A stretch of DNA of 64,000 nt, from NCBI RefSeq assembly GCF_021568285.1, contig NZ_JAKGTQ010000001.1, positions 310,001 through 374,000 on the forward strand. The letters run 5' to 3'. The translations under genes and the position numbers were made by a program. Of the stretch, positions 1-8,169 are shown in pieces. Below the pieces are notes generated by a model. The model saw only the letters and a list, made by a program, of their open reading frames with translations, was not told the origin of the DNA and did no database searches. The stretch's first letter is position 1. Each line of letters starts with the position of its first letter. The DNA comes from Rheinheimera sp. UJ63. Its GTDB lineage: Bacteria > Pseudomonadota > Gammaproteobacteria > Enterobacterales > Alteromonadaceae.

Positions 1-1853
1 TGCTGCACATTCTGGTTAGTTTGCTCTGCCACATCACTAATCGAATGAAAGTTCTGATTAATATCATGCGATACCACGGTTTGCTGTTCCGTTGCGGTCG
101 CTATTTGATGCGTAGTGGCGCTGATCAGCTCAATAGCCTCATTAATCGATATTAAAGCCTGTTCGGCGCGAGTTGCGTTTTCAGCCGTTTTTTGTGCATT
201 GTTTTCACTGTTTACTGTCGCGCTAACGGCTTTCTCTGTGCCTCGTTGCAGTTTTTCAATCATCTGTTTGATTTCAGTTGTAGAGTCTTTGGTACGGCTA
301 GCCAGCGTTCGAACTTCATCCGCCACAACCGCAAAGCCTCGACCACTTTCGCCGGCTCTGGCGGCTTCTATAGCCGCATTTAGCGCCAGCAAATTGGTTT
401 GCTCAGCGATACTTTCGATAACTTGTAAAATACTACCGATCTGATCGCTATCTTGTTTTAATAAACGAATAATAGTCGCTGCTGAGCTGACTTCTTTTGA
501 TAGGTTAGATAAGTCGAGCACGGTGTTACTGACCACTTCTCGACCCTGTTTACTCTGTTGCTCTGCCTGCGTTGCCGCTTCGGCTGCTTGCTGGGTGTTC
601 CGTGACACTTCTTGCAATGTACTGGTCATTTCATTCATGGCAACCGCAGCACTGCTAATTTCAGTACTTTGTCGCTGCATACCGTCGGTGGTGTGTTGAT
701 TAATTTGCGCTAACTCAGTGGCTGCTGCCGCAACCTGATCAGAATAATTTCCTACTTCACCGAGCATTTGCCGCAAGCGTTGCTGCATCGTGGCGATAGA
801 CGCTAATAAACTGCTGTTATCACCTTGGCTCAGTTGAATTGACACAGTAAGATCGAACTGTGATACCTGATGCACCATTGCTGCGGCATACTCAGGCTCG
901 CCGCCTAAAATGCGAGTTACCCCTTTTACAATAAAAATACAAATAAAGGTCGCGATGACCATGATGAACAATGCAGCCATTAGCAAGGTGTATAGCATAT
1001 TGTTCACTTCAGCTAAGGCTTCTTGTTGCCGGCTTTCTAGCACTAGGCTCCAGCCAAGCATAGGAATGTATTGATAGCTACCAATCACGGCCGTTCCCGC
1101 CGCATTTTGGTAGAGCCCGGTGCCACTTTGCTGTTGCCGAGCGGCCGCTGCGGCCTGCGTTTGTAGCGGATCTTTAGTGTTAATTGATGCCGCCGGCGAT
1201 AAAGCAATACCGGCCGTATCGAGCAAATATATTTCGGTGTGATCGTTAAGCTTAAGCTCATTGACCTTACTAAAAATGGCTTCTAGCTTAACGGCACCGC
1301 GCATAACCGCCACAATTTGATTATTTTGCCGGATAGGAATAGCAACCGTACTGACGGTTTGACCGGTAGCACGGGATACCACAGGCTGTGAGAATACATC
1401 CTGGCCGCCAACCGCTTGTTTAAACCAAGCGCGATCAGCCACGTTAAACGCGGCATTTTCAGCCGCCGATAACACCTTGGCTTGGCCATCACTAAAACTG
1501 ACACCCGCCTGACCGATACCGTCTAATCCAACCACAAAGATGGTGTCATATACACCTGAGTTTTGTGCCAGTTGTTGCATCAGTTGCGTGGCTAACGCTA
1601 AATCTAACTGTTGGATACTCGGCAAAGTAGCCAACAAGCGCATCTCATCTTGGCGCACTAATAACCAATCGGTAAAAACGTCAGCGTTCGTACTAGCGGC
1701 ACTGCTTAATGTGGTTATTTCATCTGCGGTTTGTGAGGATTTATATTTAACGAAGACCATACTGCTTAACGAGACAATCGCAATAAAAAACACACTAACA
1801 ATAATGACCGTTAAACGCACACCTAAGCCAAGACTACGCCAAAATGTTGTCAT
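1..1853 (-). CDS. Methyl-accepting chemotaxis protein, C-terminus cut off by the window edge
   Basis: Chemoreceptor that would sense a ligand in the periplasm and control the CheA kinase. I translated it by hand from an ATG at 1853; the frame stays open to base 1, giving 617 codons without a stop. An N-terminal membrane segment (about residues 12-34) is followed by a long periplasmic region of Cache type, a second membrane segment near residues 285-310 ([20 protein letters not shown]), and a cytoplasmic signalling domain. The hairpin tip of the MCP family is clear: [20 protein letters not shown] followed by [12 protein letters not shown]. The ligand cannot be told. It is separated from htpG by a terminator and is the last gene read in its own unit on this strand before the window edge. 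Confidence 0.95.
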   Translation of the reverse strand, partial: MTTFWRSLGLGVRLTVIIVSVFFIAIVSLSSMVFVKYKSSQTADEITTLSSAASTNADVFTDWLLVRQDEMRLLATLPSIQQLDLALATQLMQQLAQNSGVYDTIFVVGLDGIGQAGVSFSDGQAKVLSAAENAAFNVADRAWFKQAVGGQDVFSQPVVSRATGQTVSTVAIPIRQNNQIVAVMRGAVKLEAIFSKVNELKLNDHTEIYLLDTAGIALSPAASINTKDPLQTQAAAAARQQQSGTGLYQNAAGTAVIGSYQYIPMLGWSLVLESRQQEALAEVNNMLYTLLMAALFIMVIATFICIFIVKGVTRILGGEPEYAAAMVHQVSQFDLTVSIQLSQGDNSSLLASIATMQQRLRQMLGEVGNYSDQVAAAATELAQINQHTTDGMQRQSTEISSAAVAMNEMTSTLQEVSRNTQQAAEAATQAEQQSKQGREVVSNTVLDLSNLSKEVSSAATIIRLLKQDSDQIGSILQVIESIAEQTNLLALNAAIEAARAGESGRGFAVVADEVRTLASRTKDSTTEIKQMIEKLQRGTEKAVSATVNSENNAQKTAENATRAEQALISINEAIELISATTHQIATATEQQTVVSHDINQNFHSISDVAEQTNQNVQ

Positions 1854-1931
1854 ACTACACCTATTAGCTTTCTATTTTTATAGCTGTAAGTATAGATGCA
1901 AAAACCTAAATTTTCCTGATAGCAAAAAGCC

Positions 1932-1961
1932 AAAAAAAATGACCGCCTAAGCGGTCATTTT
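1932..1961 (-). terminator. Intrinsic terminator downstream of htpG
   Basis: A 10-bp perfect stem (1937-1946 with 1951-1960, core ATGACCGC/GCGGTCAT) with a four-base loop lies 20 bases after the htpG stop. Read on the minus strand, the stem is followed by a run of eight T. It separates htpG from the downstream chemoreceptor gene. Confidence 0.85.
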
Positions 1962-1981
1962 AAACGAGCATGAAGCAAAGG

Positions 1982-3913
1982 TTACTTTGCCAACGCTAAC
2001 AGTAACCCGTTTAAACGGGTTACGAAGCCCGCTGGGTTTTTCAAACTACCCCGTTCGGCCAGTAAGGCTTGATCTAACAACACCTCGGCCCATTGCTTAA
2101 ACTGCTGTTCATCTTGCTCTTCCGCAATATGCTTCACAAGTTGATGCTCTGGGTTTAACTCGAAAATGGGCTTCACTTCAGGTACTTTTTGGCCAGCAGA
2201 TTCCATCAATTTAATCATCTGCGTGCTCATGTCATACTCATCCGTTACCACACAGGCTGGGCTATCAGTTAAACGATGACTGACTTTCACGTCTTTAACT
2301 TGATCGCCTAAAGCTGCTTTAAAACGCTCCGCTACCGTGGCGAAGGCTTCTTCAGTTTGTTGTTGTGCCTGCTTGGTTTCTTCATCATCTAACTTAGATA
2401 AATCTAAACCGCCTTTAGCGACTGAACGCAGCTTCTTACCATCAAATTCAGGTAAGTGTTGCACCAACCACTCGTCAATACGATCAGAGAGCAATAAAAC
2501 TTCGATGCCTTTTTTGCGGAACACTTCCAGATGTGGGCTATGTTTCGCAGCTTCAAAGCTATCGGCAACCAAGAAATAAATCTCATCTTGGCCTTCTTTC
2601 ATTCGAGCCACATAATCGGCTAACGCCACGTTTTGCTCACTGCCTTCATTGTGAGTAGAGGCAAAACGTAACAAGGCGGCGATTTGCTCTTTGTTGTTAT
2701 GATCTTCAGCCGGGCCTTCTTTAAGCACTTGGCCGAACTCACTCCAAAAATTTTGATATTGCTCGGGATCTTTAGCCAGCTTTTCTAACATCTTCAAAGC
2801 ACGGCTGCTACAGCCTTTGCGCAAGCTTTGGCTGACTTTGTTATCTTGCAGAATTTCACGAGACACGTTTAACGGCAGATCGCTCGAATCTAACACACCT
2901 TTAATAAAGCGCAGGTAGCTCGGCATAAATTGTTCAGCATCGTCCATAATGAACACGCGCTGCACATAGAGTTTTAAACCATGCTTAGCTTCACGGTTCC
3001 ACATATCAAAAGGAGCTTTTTTCGGCACATATAACAAGCTGGTGTAATTCGAGTTTCCTTCAACTTTATTATGGCTCCAGCTTAATGGCTCACTCCAATC
3101 GTGTGAAATATGCTTGTAGAACTCTTGATATTCTTCATCTGAAATATCAGATTTATCACGTGTCCATAACGCAGTGGCTTTGTTAACCGCTTTCCAGTGG
3201 CCAGGCGTAGCCGCGATGGTTTCACCGTCTTCTTCACGCGCCTCAGTACCTTCTTCCCACATTTCTACCGGAATAGAAATATGATCAGAGTACTTAGTTA
3301 CCGTACTTTCAATTTTCCAATGGCTTAAAAATTCGTCTTCACCTTCGCGTAAGTGTAAGGTAATTTCAGTACCACGTTCATTTTTAACAATGGGCGCTAA
3401 GCTGTATTCACCTTCGCCTGATGACTCCCACTCTACGGCACTGTCTGCAGCCATGCCGGCCTTACGGGTACGCACGGTTACTTTGTCCGCAACGATAAAA
3501 GCAGAATAGAAACCTACACCAAATTGACCAATTAACTTCGAGTCTTTGCTTTGATCACCCGACAGTTTAGAGAAAAACTCTTTAGTACCTGATTTCGCAA
3601 TGGTACCCAGGTGTGAAATCACTTCAGCTTCATCCATACCAATGCCGTTATCGCTGATGGTTAGGGTACGTGCTTTCTCGTCAAAACTGATTTGTACGCG
3701 CAGCTCGCCGTCATTTTCATACAGGCTGCTGTCTGAAAGGGCTAAAAACCGCAGTTTATCTGCCGCATCCGAGGCATTTGACACCAATTCGCGTAAGAAG
3801 ATCTCTTTGTTTGAATACAGCGAGTGGATCATCAGTTGCAGCAGTTGCTTAACTTCCGCCTGAAAGCCATGGGTTTGTTTCTGGCCAGACTGGGTGGCAG
3901 TGGTATCAGTCAT
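1982..3913 (-). CDS. htpG: Molecular chaperone HtpG (bacterial Hsp90)
   Basis: ATP-dependent cytoplasmic chaperone of the Hsp90 family, 643 residues with the chosen start. The GHKL ATPase motifs are intact: [17 protein letters not shown] and [11 protein letters not shown] in the first 140 residues, followed by the middle and C-terminal dimerisation domains of normal length. An upstream TTG would add six residues, but the ATG at 3913 has a Shine-Dalgarno GAGGA nine bases away that lies inside that extension, so I chose the ATG. A near-consensus heat-shock promoter precedes it, and it ends at a strong terminator, so it is probably monocistronic. Enterobacteria also place htpG just after recR. 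Confidence 0.97.
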   Translation of the reverse strand: MTDTTATQSGQKQTHGFQAEVKQLLQLMIHSLYSNKEIFLRELVSNASDAADKLRFLALSDSSLYENDGELRVQISFDEKARTLTISDNGIGMDEAEVISHLGTIAKSGTKEFFSKLSGDQSKDSKLIGQFGVGFYSAFIVADKVTVRTRKAGMAADSAVEWESSGEGEYSLAPIVKNERGTEITLHLREGEDEFLSHWKIESTVTKYSDHISIPVEMWEEGTEAREEDGETIAATPGHWKAVNKATALWTRDKSDISDEEYQEFYKHISHDWSEPLSWSHNKVEGNSNYTSLLYVPKKAPFDMWNREAKHGLKLYVQRVFIMDDAEQFMPSYLRFIKGVLDSSDLPLNVSREILQDNKVSQSLRKGCSSRALKMLEKLAKDPEQYQNFWSEFGQVLKEGPAEDHNNKEQIAALLRFASTHNEGSEQNVALADYVARMKEGQDEIYFLVADSFEAAKHSPHLEVFRKKGIEVLLLSDRIDEWLVQHLPEFDGKKLRSVAKGGLDLSKLDDEETKQAQQQTEEAFATVAERFKAALGDQVKDVKVSHRLTDSPACVVTDEYDMSTQMIKLMESAGQKVPEVKPIFELNPEHQLVKHIAEEQDEQQFKQWAEVLLDQALLAERGSLKNPAGFVTRLNGLLLALAK

Positions 3914-3984
3914 TTGGTGAGTCCTCAACAAAAATAATGTAAGTGTGACAACAAGTACGAAGTACCTGCCTTTTCATCAAGGGA

Positions 3985-4012
3985 TATGGGGGTTAACAGT
4001 AGGAATTCAAGC
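3985..4012 (-). promoter_or_regulatory. Sigma-32 type heat-shock promoter of htpG
   Basis: Reading the minus strand toward htpG: CTTGAA (4012-4007), 14 bases, then CCCCATAT (3992-3985). This matches the known RpoH consensus CTTGAA-N13/14-CCCCATNT almost exactly. It would start transcription about 65 bases before the htpG start codon. Confidence 0.85.
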
Positions 4013-4022
4013 GCCGATTTTT

Positions 4023-4056
4023 AGTCTACTTAGCCACACTAACGGTTAAGTAGACT
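4023..4056. other. 10-bp stem-loop between recR and the htpG promoter
   Basis: AGTCTACTTA (4023-4032) pairs perfectly with TAAGTAGACT (4047-4056), with a 14-base loop, starting 13 bases beyond the recR stop. There is no T-run on either strand, so it may stabilise the 3' end of the recR message or act as a Rho-assisted end rather than a classical terminator. Confidence 0.55.
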
Positions 4057-4068
4057 CTTTACGCTGGA

Positions 4069-4671
4069 TTAAAAGCTTTTACGGCCACTAAAGGCGTGCG
4101 CCAAAGTGGTACCGTCGATATATTCTAACTCACCGCCAAAAGGCAGTCCTTGCGCTAAACGCGTGACCTTACAACCGTATTTCTGGCACAGCTCAGCAAT
4201 ATAAAAAGCTGTCGCCTCACCTTCAACCGTGGGATTGGTTGCCAAGATTAACTCAGTGAGTTTACCTTGAGCTAATTGTGCTGCTAACGCATCTAGGCCT
4301 AACTCTGCTGGGCCAACGCCATCTAAGGGCGACAGGTAGCCCATTAATACAAAATAACGCCCTTGAAACTGCCCAGTGTGTTCTATTGCCAGTTGATCCG
4401 CAGCAGACCCTACCACACACAGCACATCGGCTTGTTGACGTTTCGCATCACTGCAGATGGCGCACAGGCTATGCTCAGAAAAGGTACGGCATTGCTGACA
4501 TTGCCCTATCCCTTCCATCGCGGCCACTAAAGCCGTGCCCAGCCGAGCGCCACCGCTACGATTACGCTCGAGTAACTGAAAAGCCATGCGCTGGGCCGAC
4601 TTTGGCCCAACACCAGGTAAAACGCGCAAGGCTTCAATCAGCTGCTGTAACAGGGGCGTTAACTTCGCCAT
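4069..4671 (-). CDS. recR: Recombination mediator protein RecR
   Basis: Acts with RecF and RecO to load RecA on gapped DNA. At 200 residues it has the family length. The order is standard: helix-hairpin-helix ([17 protein letters not shown], residues 18-34), a C4 zinc finger (C58, C61, C70, C73), then a Toprim domain (about 80-175). It starts two bases after the ybaB stop, so the two are translated from one message; dnaX-ybaB-recR is a classical gammaproteobacterial operon. Confidence 0.97.
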   Translation of the reverse strand: MAKLTPLLQQLIEALRVLPGVGPKSAQRMAFQLLERNRSGGARLGTALVAAMEGIGQCQQCRTFSEHSLCAICSDAKRQQADVLCVVGSAADQLAIEHTGQFQGRYFVLMGYLSPLDGVGPAELGLDALAAQLAQGKLTELILATNPTVEGEATAFYIAELCQKYGCKVTRLAQGLPFGGELEYIDGTTLAHAFSGRKSF

Positions 4672-4673
4672 AG

Positions 4674-5000
4674 TTAGAACGGCATCTTCATACCTGGCGG
4701 TAATTGCATGCCACCAGTTACTTTCGCCATCTGCTCTTTATTGTTTTCTTCAACCCGGCGCACGGCATCATTTAATGCTGCAGCCACCAAATCTTCTAGC
4801 ATTTCTTTATCATCACTCATCAGGCTGTCATCGATAGTCACTCGACGCACATTGTGATTACCCGTCATGGTCACTTTAACCAAGCCCGCGCCTGATTCAC
4901 CCGTGACTTCCATTGTGGCGATTTCAGCTTGTACTTTCGCCATTTTTTCTTGCATGGCTTGCGCCTGCTTCATGATATTGCCCATGCCACCTTTAAACAT
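4674..5000 (-). CDS. ybaB: YbaB/EbfC family nucleoid-associated protein
   Basis: Small DNA-binding protein of 108 residues, dimeric in characterised relatives. The N-terminal Met/Gln-rich helix ([19 protein letters not shown]) and the central beta region [18 protein letters not shown] are typical, and the C-terminus (PPGMKMPF) also matches the family. It lies between dnaX and recR as in most proteobacteria. A role in recombination or nucleoid structure is known for the family, not shown here. Confidence 0.95.
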   Translation of the reverse strand: MFKGGMGNIMKQAQAMQEKMAKVQAEIATMEVTGESGAGLVKVTMTGNHNVRRVTIDDSLMSDDKEMLEDLVAAALNDAVRRVEENNKEQMAKVTGGMQLPPGMKMPF

Positions 5001-5073
5001 ACTCTATCTCTCTATTTTGTGGATGTGGAAATTGTTGGCGACAAGATAAATACTCGCTCAACAAATTACAAGG

Positions 5074-7236
5074 TTAATTCACCTGCAAGGTGTCAAGTTG
5101 CAGCTCTGCACTAAATATCTGTTGAATGGCTTGCAGCTTGGGATCTTGTTGCAACAAGCGGCTGACATAGTCTTTGCGTTCATGTTCTATACGCTGCTGA
5201 ATGGCTAATGGACTGGCATTAATCTCTGCCAAGTATTGAATGTCTAACTGAAAATTGGCAGGAAATACCGGGCTAATTGCCGCATACAGCTTTTCACGAA
5301 AATCGCCCTTGTCTAAATGTTGCTGCGTTTGGGCTACCTGCAATTGCACTTGTAGGCCATTTTGCTGCATAGCACTGTGTAATAAATATAAACGTAATAA
5401 CCCCCCTATCGATAGCTGTTCGATCAAGCGCGACCAGGCATCGACCTGAGCAGCATAACGAATAGAAAAACGCTGCTCGTCAAGCTCATCGGTATCATTA
5501 CTGGGTAAAACATCAAATTGCTGCTGCTGCCACCAAGCTTCCGTTAACGCTTGTTGCTCAGCGAAACTAACGGTGTCATCTGCAGTGGCGCTATCTTCAT
5601 CGTCATGTTGGTGTGAACGGGGATATAACTCTGCAGCAGGCTCGGGTAATACCGCAGTTGCTTCTGGGGGTTTTGTTGTAGCAGCCATGGCGGATGGCGG
5701 CGTATTTAAACGTCGAGGTAATTCAGGCTGAGGCGGCGCCATCGGGCGCTCAGGCTTTTTTCCTGCGACTGTCTCCACCACTGGCGGTGCTGCCGTCACT
5801 TGCACCCCACGCCGAGCCATAATACGCGCGGTTCCCTCATCTATCGCCGATGCTACTGGGGTGGCGCTATGCCTATCAGGCGAGGTAATCGGGTTGTTGC
5901 TCAAAGCAATGTTAGGTATTGCAGCACTGGCGTTTAACGTTTCTGTCGGCGCCGAGGCTATTGCCGCCGCCTCAGTGGGTTGGTGTGGTTCAGCTGCCGC
6001 AGAGGTTACCTGACTTGGCGCGCTAACGGGCGCCATAGCGTGTGGAGCAATTGGCGCAATTGGCGCAGCCATAACGGCTGGGCGTGCCTGAGGTGTCGAG
6101 GCGGCTGGTGTTGATAGCGCTTGCGTTGGCGCCGGACTTTGCGGCTCTGTGCGACTCGCTGGTACAAAGGCCATGGCGCGTAATAACGCCATTTCTAACC
6201 CGACCACCGGCTCTGGAGCAAAAGGGAGCTCCTTTTTGCCACTAATTAACAATTGATAATACAACTGTACCGCCTCAGGCGCTAAATGCGCAGCCCAGTA
6301 ACGGATCATTTCGGCTTGTTCAGATAAGTCTGCCGCAGCAGGCTGTAGTTGTGTTAGCGCGGTCAGATGCAACAGCGACAACATATCATCTAACACCTGC
6401 TGATAATCGGACTGTTGACTTAACAGTTCTTGTAACGCCTGCTGCAGCTGCGCCATATCGGCGGCTAATAGCGCGCTCAGTAAACTTACAGCAAAACGGG
6501 TATCTAATAAACCCAACATCTGACGCACGGTTTCGACGGTAAGGTTGCTATTACTTAGCGCAATGGCTTGGTCGGTTAAACTTAACGAATCGCGTAAACT
6601 GCCTTTGGCCGCTTTGGCTAAGGCGGTGAGCGCAGCCGTTTCAAACGGGATCTGCTCGGCAGCGAGCACTTCTGCTAAATGCTGCTCAATTTGCACCGGC
6701 GTCAGGGCTTTTAAACTAAACTGTAAACAACGCGAGAGGACCGTGATGGGTAACTTTTGCGGATCAGTCGTTGCGAGCAAAAATTTGACGTGCGGCGGAG
6801 GTTCTTCCAGGGTTTTCAATAAAGCATTAAAACTATGCCGCGACAGCATATGCACTTCATCAATCAGGTACACTTTAAAACGACCACGACTGGGTGCATA
6901 TTGCACGTTATCCAGTAGATCGCGGGTGTCTTCAACCTTAGTTCGAGAAGCCGCATCGATTTCGAGCAAATCAACAAAGTTACCGGCATCAATTTCTTGG
7001 CAAGCACTACACTGACCACAAGGCGTTGCGGTAATGCCCGTTTCACAATTTAAGCTTTTGGCAAAAATACGGGCGATGGTCGTTTTACCGACACCACGGG
7101 TGCCGGTAAATAAATAAGCATGATGTAAGCGACTGCTGGTTAGGGCATTAGCCAACGCAGTTTTTACATGCTGTTGCCCCACCAACTCACTAAAATGACG
7201 TGGCCGCCATTTTCTTGCTAAAACCTGATAACTCAT
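5074..7236 (-). CDS. dnaX: DNA polymerase III subunits tau and gamma
   Basis: Clamp-loader ATPase; full-length tau is 720 residues. Visible: Walker A GTRGVGKT (residues 45-52), zinc-binding cysteines C64, C73, C76 and C79, Walker B DEVH (126-129), and the SRC arginine-finger motif (168-170). After the AAA+ domains comes a long Ala/Pro-rich linker (about 360-560) and a C-terminal domain that in relatives binds DnaB and the polymerase alpha subunit. At codons 493-494 lies the slippery heptamer A AAA AAG; a -1 shift would give a 495-residue gamma. It follows apt by 42 bases and precedes ybaB by 73, so apt-dnaX-ybaB-recR is probably one operon. Confidence 0.97.
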   Translation of the reverse strand: MSYQVLARKWRPRHFSELVGQQHVKTALANALTSSRLHHAYLFTGTRGVGKTTIARIFAKSLNCETGITATPCGQCSACQEIDAGNFVDLLEIDAASRTKVEDTRDLLDNVQYAPSRGRFKVYLIDEVHMLSRHSFNALLKTLEEPPPHVKFLLATTDPQKLPITVLSRCLQFSLKALTPVQIEQHLAEVLAAEQIPFETAALTALAKAAKGSLRDSLSLTDQAIALSNSNLTVETVRQMLGLLDTRFAVSLLSALLAADMAQLQQALQELLSQQSDYQQVLDDMLSLLHLTALTQLQPAAADLSEQAEMIRYWAAHLAPEAVQLYYQLLISGKKELPFAPEPVVGLEMALLRAMAFVPASRTEPQSPAPTQALSTPAASTPQARPAVMAAPIAPIAPHAMAPVSAPSQVTSAAAEPHQPTEAAAIASAPTETLNASAAIPNIALSNNPITSPDRHSATPVASAIDEGTARIMARRGVQVTAAPPVVETVAGKKPERPMAPPQPELPRRLNTPPSAMAATTKPPEATAVLPEPAAELYPRSHQHDDEDSATADDTVSFAEQQALTEAWWQQQQFDVLPSNDTDELDEQRFSIRYAAQVDAWSRLIEQLSIGGLLRLYLLHSAMQQNGLQVQLQVAQTQQHLDKGDFREKLYAAISPVFPANFQLDIQYLAEINASPLAIQQRIEHERKDYVSRLLQQDPKLQAIQQIFSAELQLDTLQVN
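5736..5776 (-). promoter_or_regulatory. Programmed -1 ribosomal frameshift signal in dnaX
   Basis: Three elements stand in the order known from E. coli dnaX. A Shine-Dalgarno-like GGAG (5776-5773) lies 11 bases upstream. The heptamer A AAA AAG (5761-5755) is in the zero frame. After a 5-base spacer comes the hairpin GCGCC-CGAT-GGCGC (5749-5736). A -1 slip adds one alanine codon (GCC) and then meets TGA at 5752-5750, making a truncated gamma subunit. Confidence 0.85.
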
Positions 7237-7278
7237 GCCCGCTTTCCTGCACCTAAGATCACAGTGCCTAGCCTAAAC

Positions 7279-7827
7279 TTATTCGCCTTGATACTCAACC
7301 AAACTGCAAAGTTTCAAGCCCAAGGCTTCAAGTCTTGCCACACCACCTAATTCAGGTAAAGCGATAACAAAGGCCGCATCTTCAACCTGACCGCCTAAAC
7401 GACGCACTAATTGCACGGTAGCATCGATAGTACCGCCAGTGGCAAGTAAATCATCAACCAATAACACTTTATCACCTGCAGCGATGGCGTCAGCATGTAA
7501 TTCCAGTGCATCTTGGCCGTATTCTAAGGTGTAAGCCTGCGATATGCGTTCGCGAGGTAATTTACCTGGTTTACGCACAGGCACAAACGAAATACCCAAC
7601 GCATAGGCCAAAGGCGCCCCAAAAATAAAACCGCGAGACTCCGTACCAATAATCTTAGTAATACCTTGCTGCTGATAATGCGCCGCAAAAGCATCAATCA
7701 CTTTTTTAAAACTGGGGCCATCTTGCATTAAGCTGGTGACATCCCGAAAAGTAATGCCAGGTTTCGGGTAGTTTTCTACCGTTTTGATCACGCGCTTTAA
7801 TTCAGCTGCTAATGCTTGATAATCCAT
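7279..7827 (-). CDS. apt: Adenine phosphoribosyltransferase
   Basis: Purine salvage: adenine + PRPP to AMP + pyrophosphate, cytosolic. At 182 residues it has the family length. The PRPP-binding motif [13 protein letters not shown] occupies residues 121-133, and the E-S-R-G-F stretch near 63-67 and the flexible-loop region RKPGKLPRE are also typical. It leads the dnaX operon on the minus strand and is separated from upstream genes by a terminator at 7853-7876, so its promoter should lie in 7828-7850 or upstream of that hairpin. Confidence 0.97.
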   Translation of the reverse strand: MDYQALAAELKRVIKTVENYPKPGITFRDVTSLMQDGPSFKKVIDAFAAHYQQQGITKIIGTESRGFIFGAPLAYALGISFVPVRKPGKLPRERISQAYTLEYGQDALELHADAIAAGDKVLLVDDLLATGGTIDATVQLVRRLGGQVEDAAFVIALPELGGVARLEALGLKLCSLVEYQGE

Positions 7828-7852
7828 TGCTTTACCCTTGTATTAAACCGAT

Positions 7853-7876
7853 AAAAAAGCCGCCCGAGTGGCGGCT
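7853..7876 (-). terminator. Intrinsic terminator after the 39-residue membrane protein gene
   Basis: Stem AGCCGCC/GGCGGCT (7858-7864 with 7870-7876), five-base loop, and on the minus strand a run of six T immediately after. It lies between the small ORF ending at 7899 and apt. Confidence 0.85.
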
Positions 7877-7898
7877 ATCTGGCAAATGCAAAACTGCA

Positions 7899-8018
7899 TT
7901 AACCCAATAACTGTACCCAGCGTAAAATTGGCACTAAACACAGCAAACTTACAAAAACAATTACAAATATCAGTATCTGTTTTGCATTCAAAGAGTCTTT
8001 AAAGTTTTCGTCAGCCAT
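7899..8018 (-). CDS. Small single-span membrane protein, unknown function (39 residues)
   Basis: Hand translation gives MADENFKDSLNAKQ followed by a hydrophobic helix of about 20 residues and the C-terminus RWVQLLG. A charged N-terminus, one membrane span and a terminator right behind the stop codon support a real gene. The Shine-Dalgarno is weak (GGTAGAAATAA before ATG). I do not recognise the family. It could be a cytoplasm-facing small inner-membrane protein; a chance ORF remains possible. Confidence 0.5.
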   Translation of the reverse strand: MADENFKDSLNAKQILIFVIVFVSLLCLVPILRWVQLLG

Positions 8019-8114
8019 TTATTTCTACCGCGCAAAAGTTGATTCAAATCAAAACTGGCGCTTATGGTAATGAATTTATGCCTATTTGAAAAGCATTAGG
8101 CTTGAATAATCACA

Positions 8115-8143
8115 AAAGAAAAGCCCCGCAAAGCGGGGCTTTT
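8115..8143 (-). terminator. Intrinsic terminator of the first TonB receptor gene
   Basis: GC-rich stem GCCCCGC/GCGGGGC (8123-8129 with 8133-8139), three-base loop, extended by AAAA/TTTT. It follows the receptor stop by 27 bases on the minus strand and would also work for plus-strand transcription. Confidence 0.85.
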
Positions 8144-8169
8144 GTCAGTTTTAAAACACTCAAGTTGAA

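Noticed and set aside
115..444. 109-codon plus-strand ORF inside the chemoreceptor
   Set aside because: Antisense shadow of the conserved MCP signalling domain.
4278..4673. 131-codon plus-strand ORF opposite recR
   Set aside because: It lies wholly antisense to the zinc finger and Toprim regions of recR and has no family likeness.
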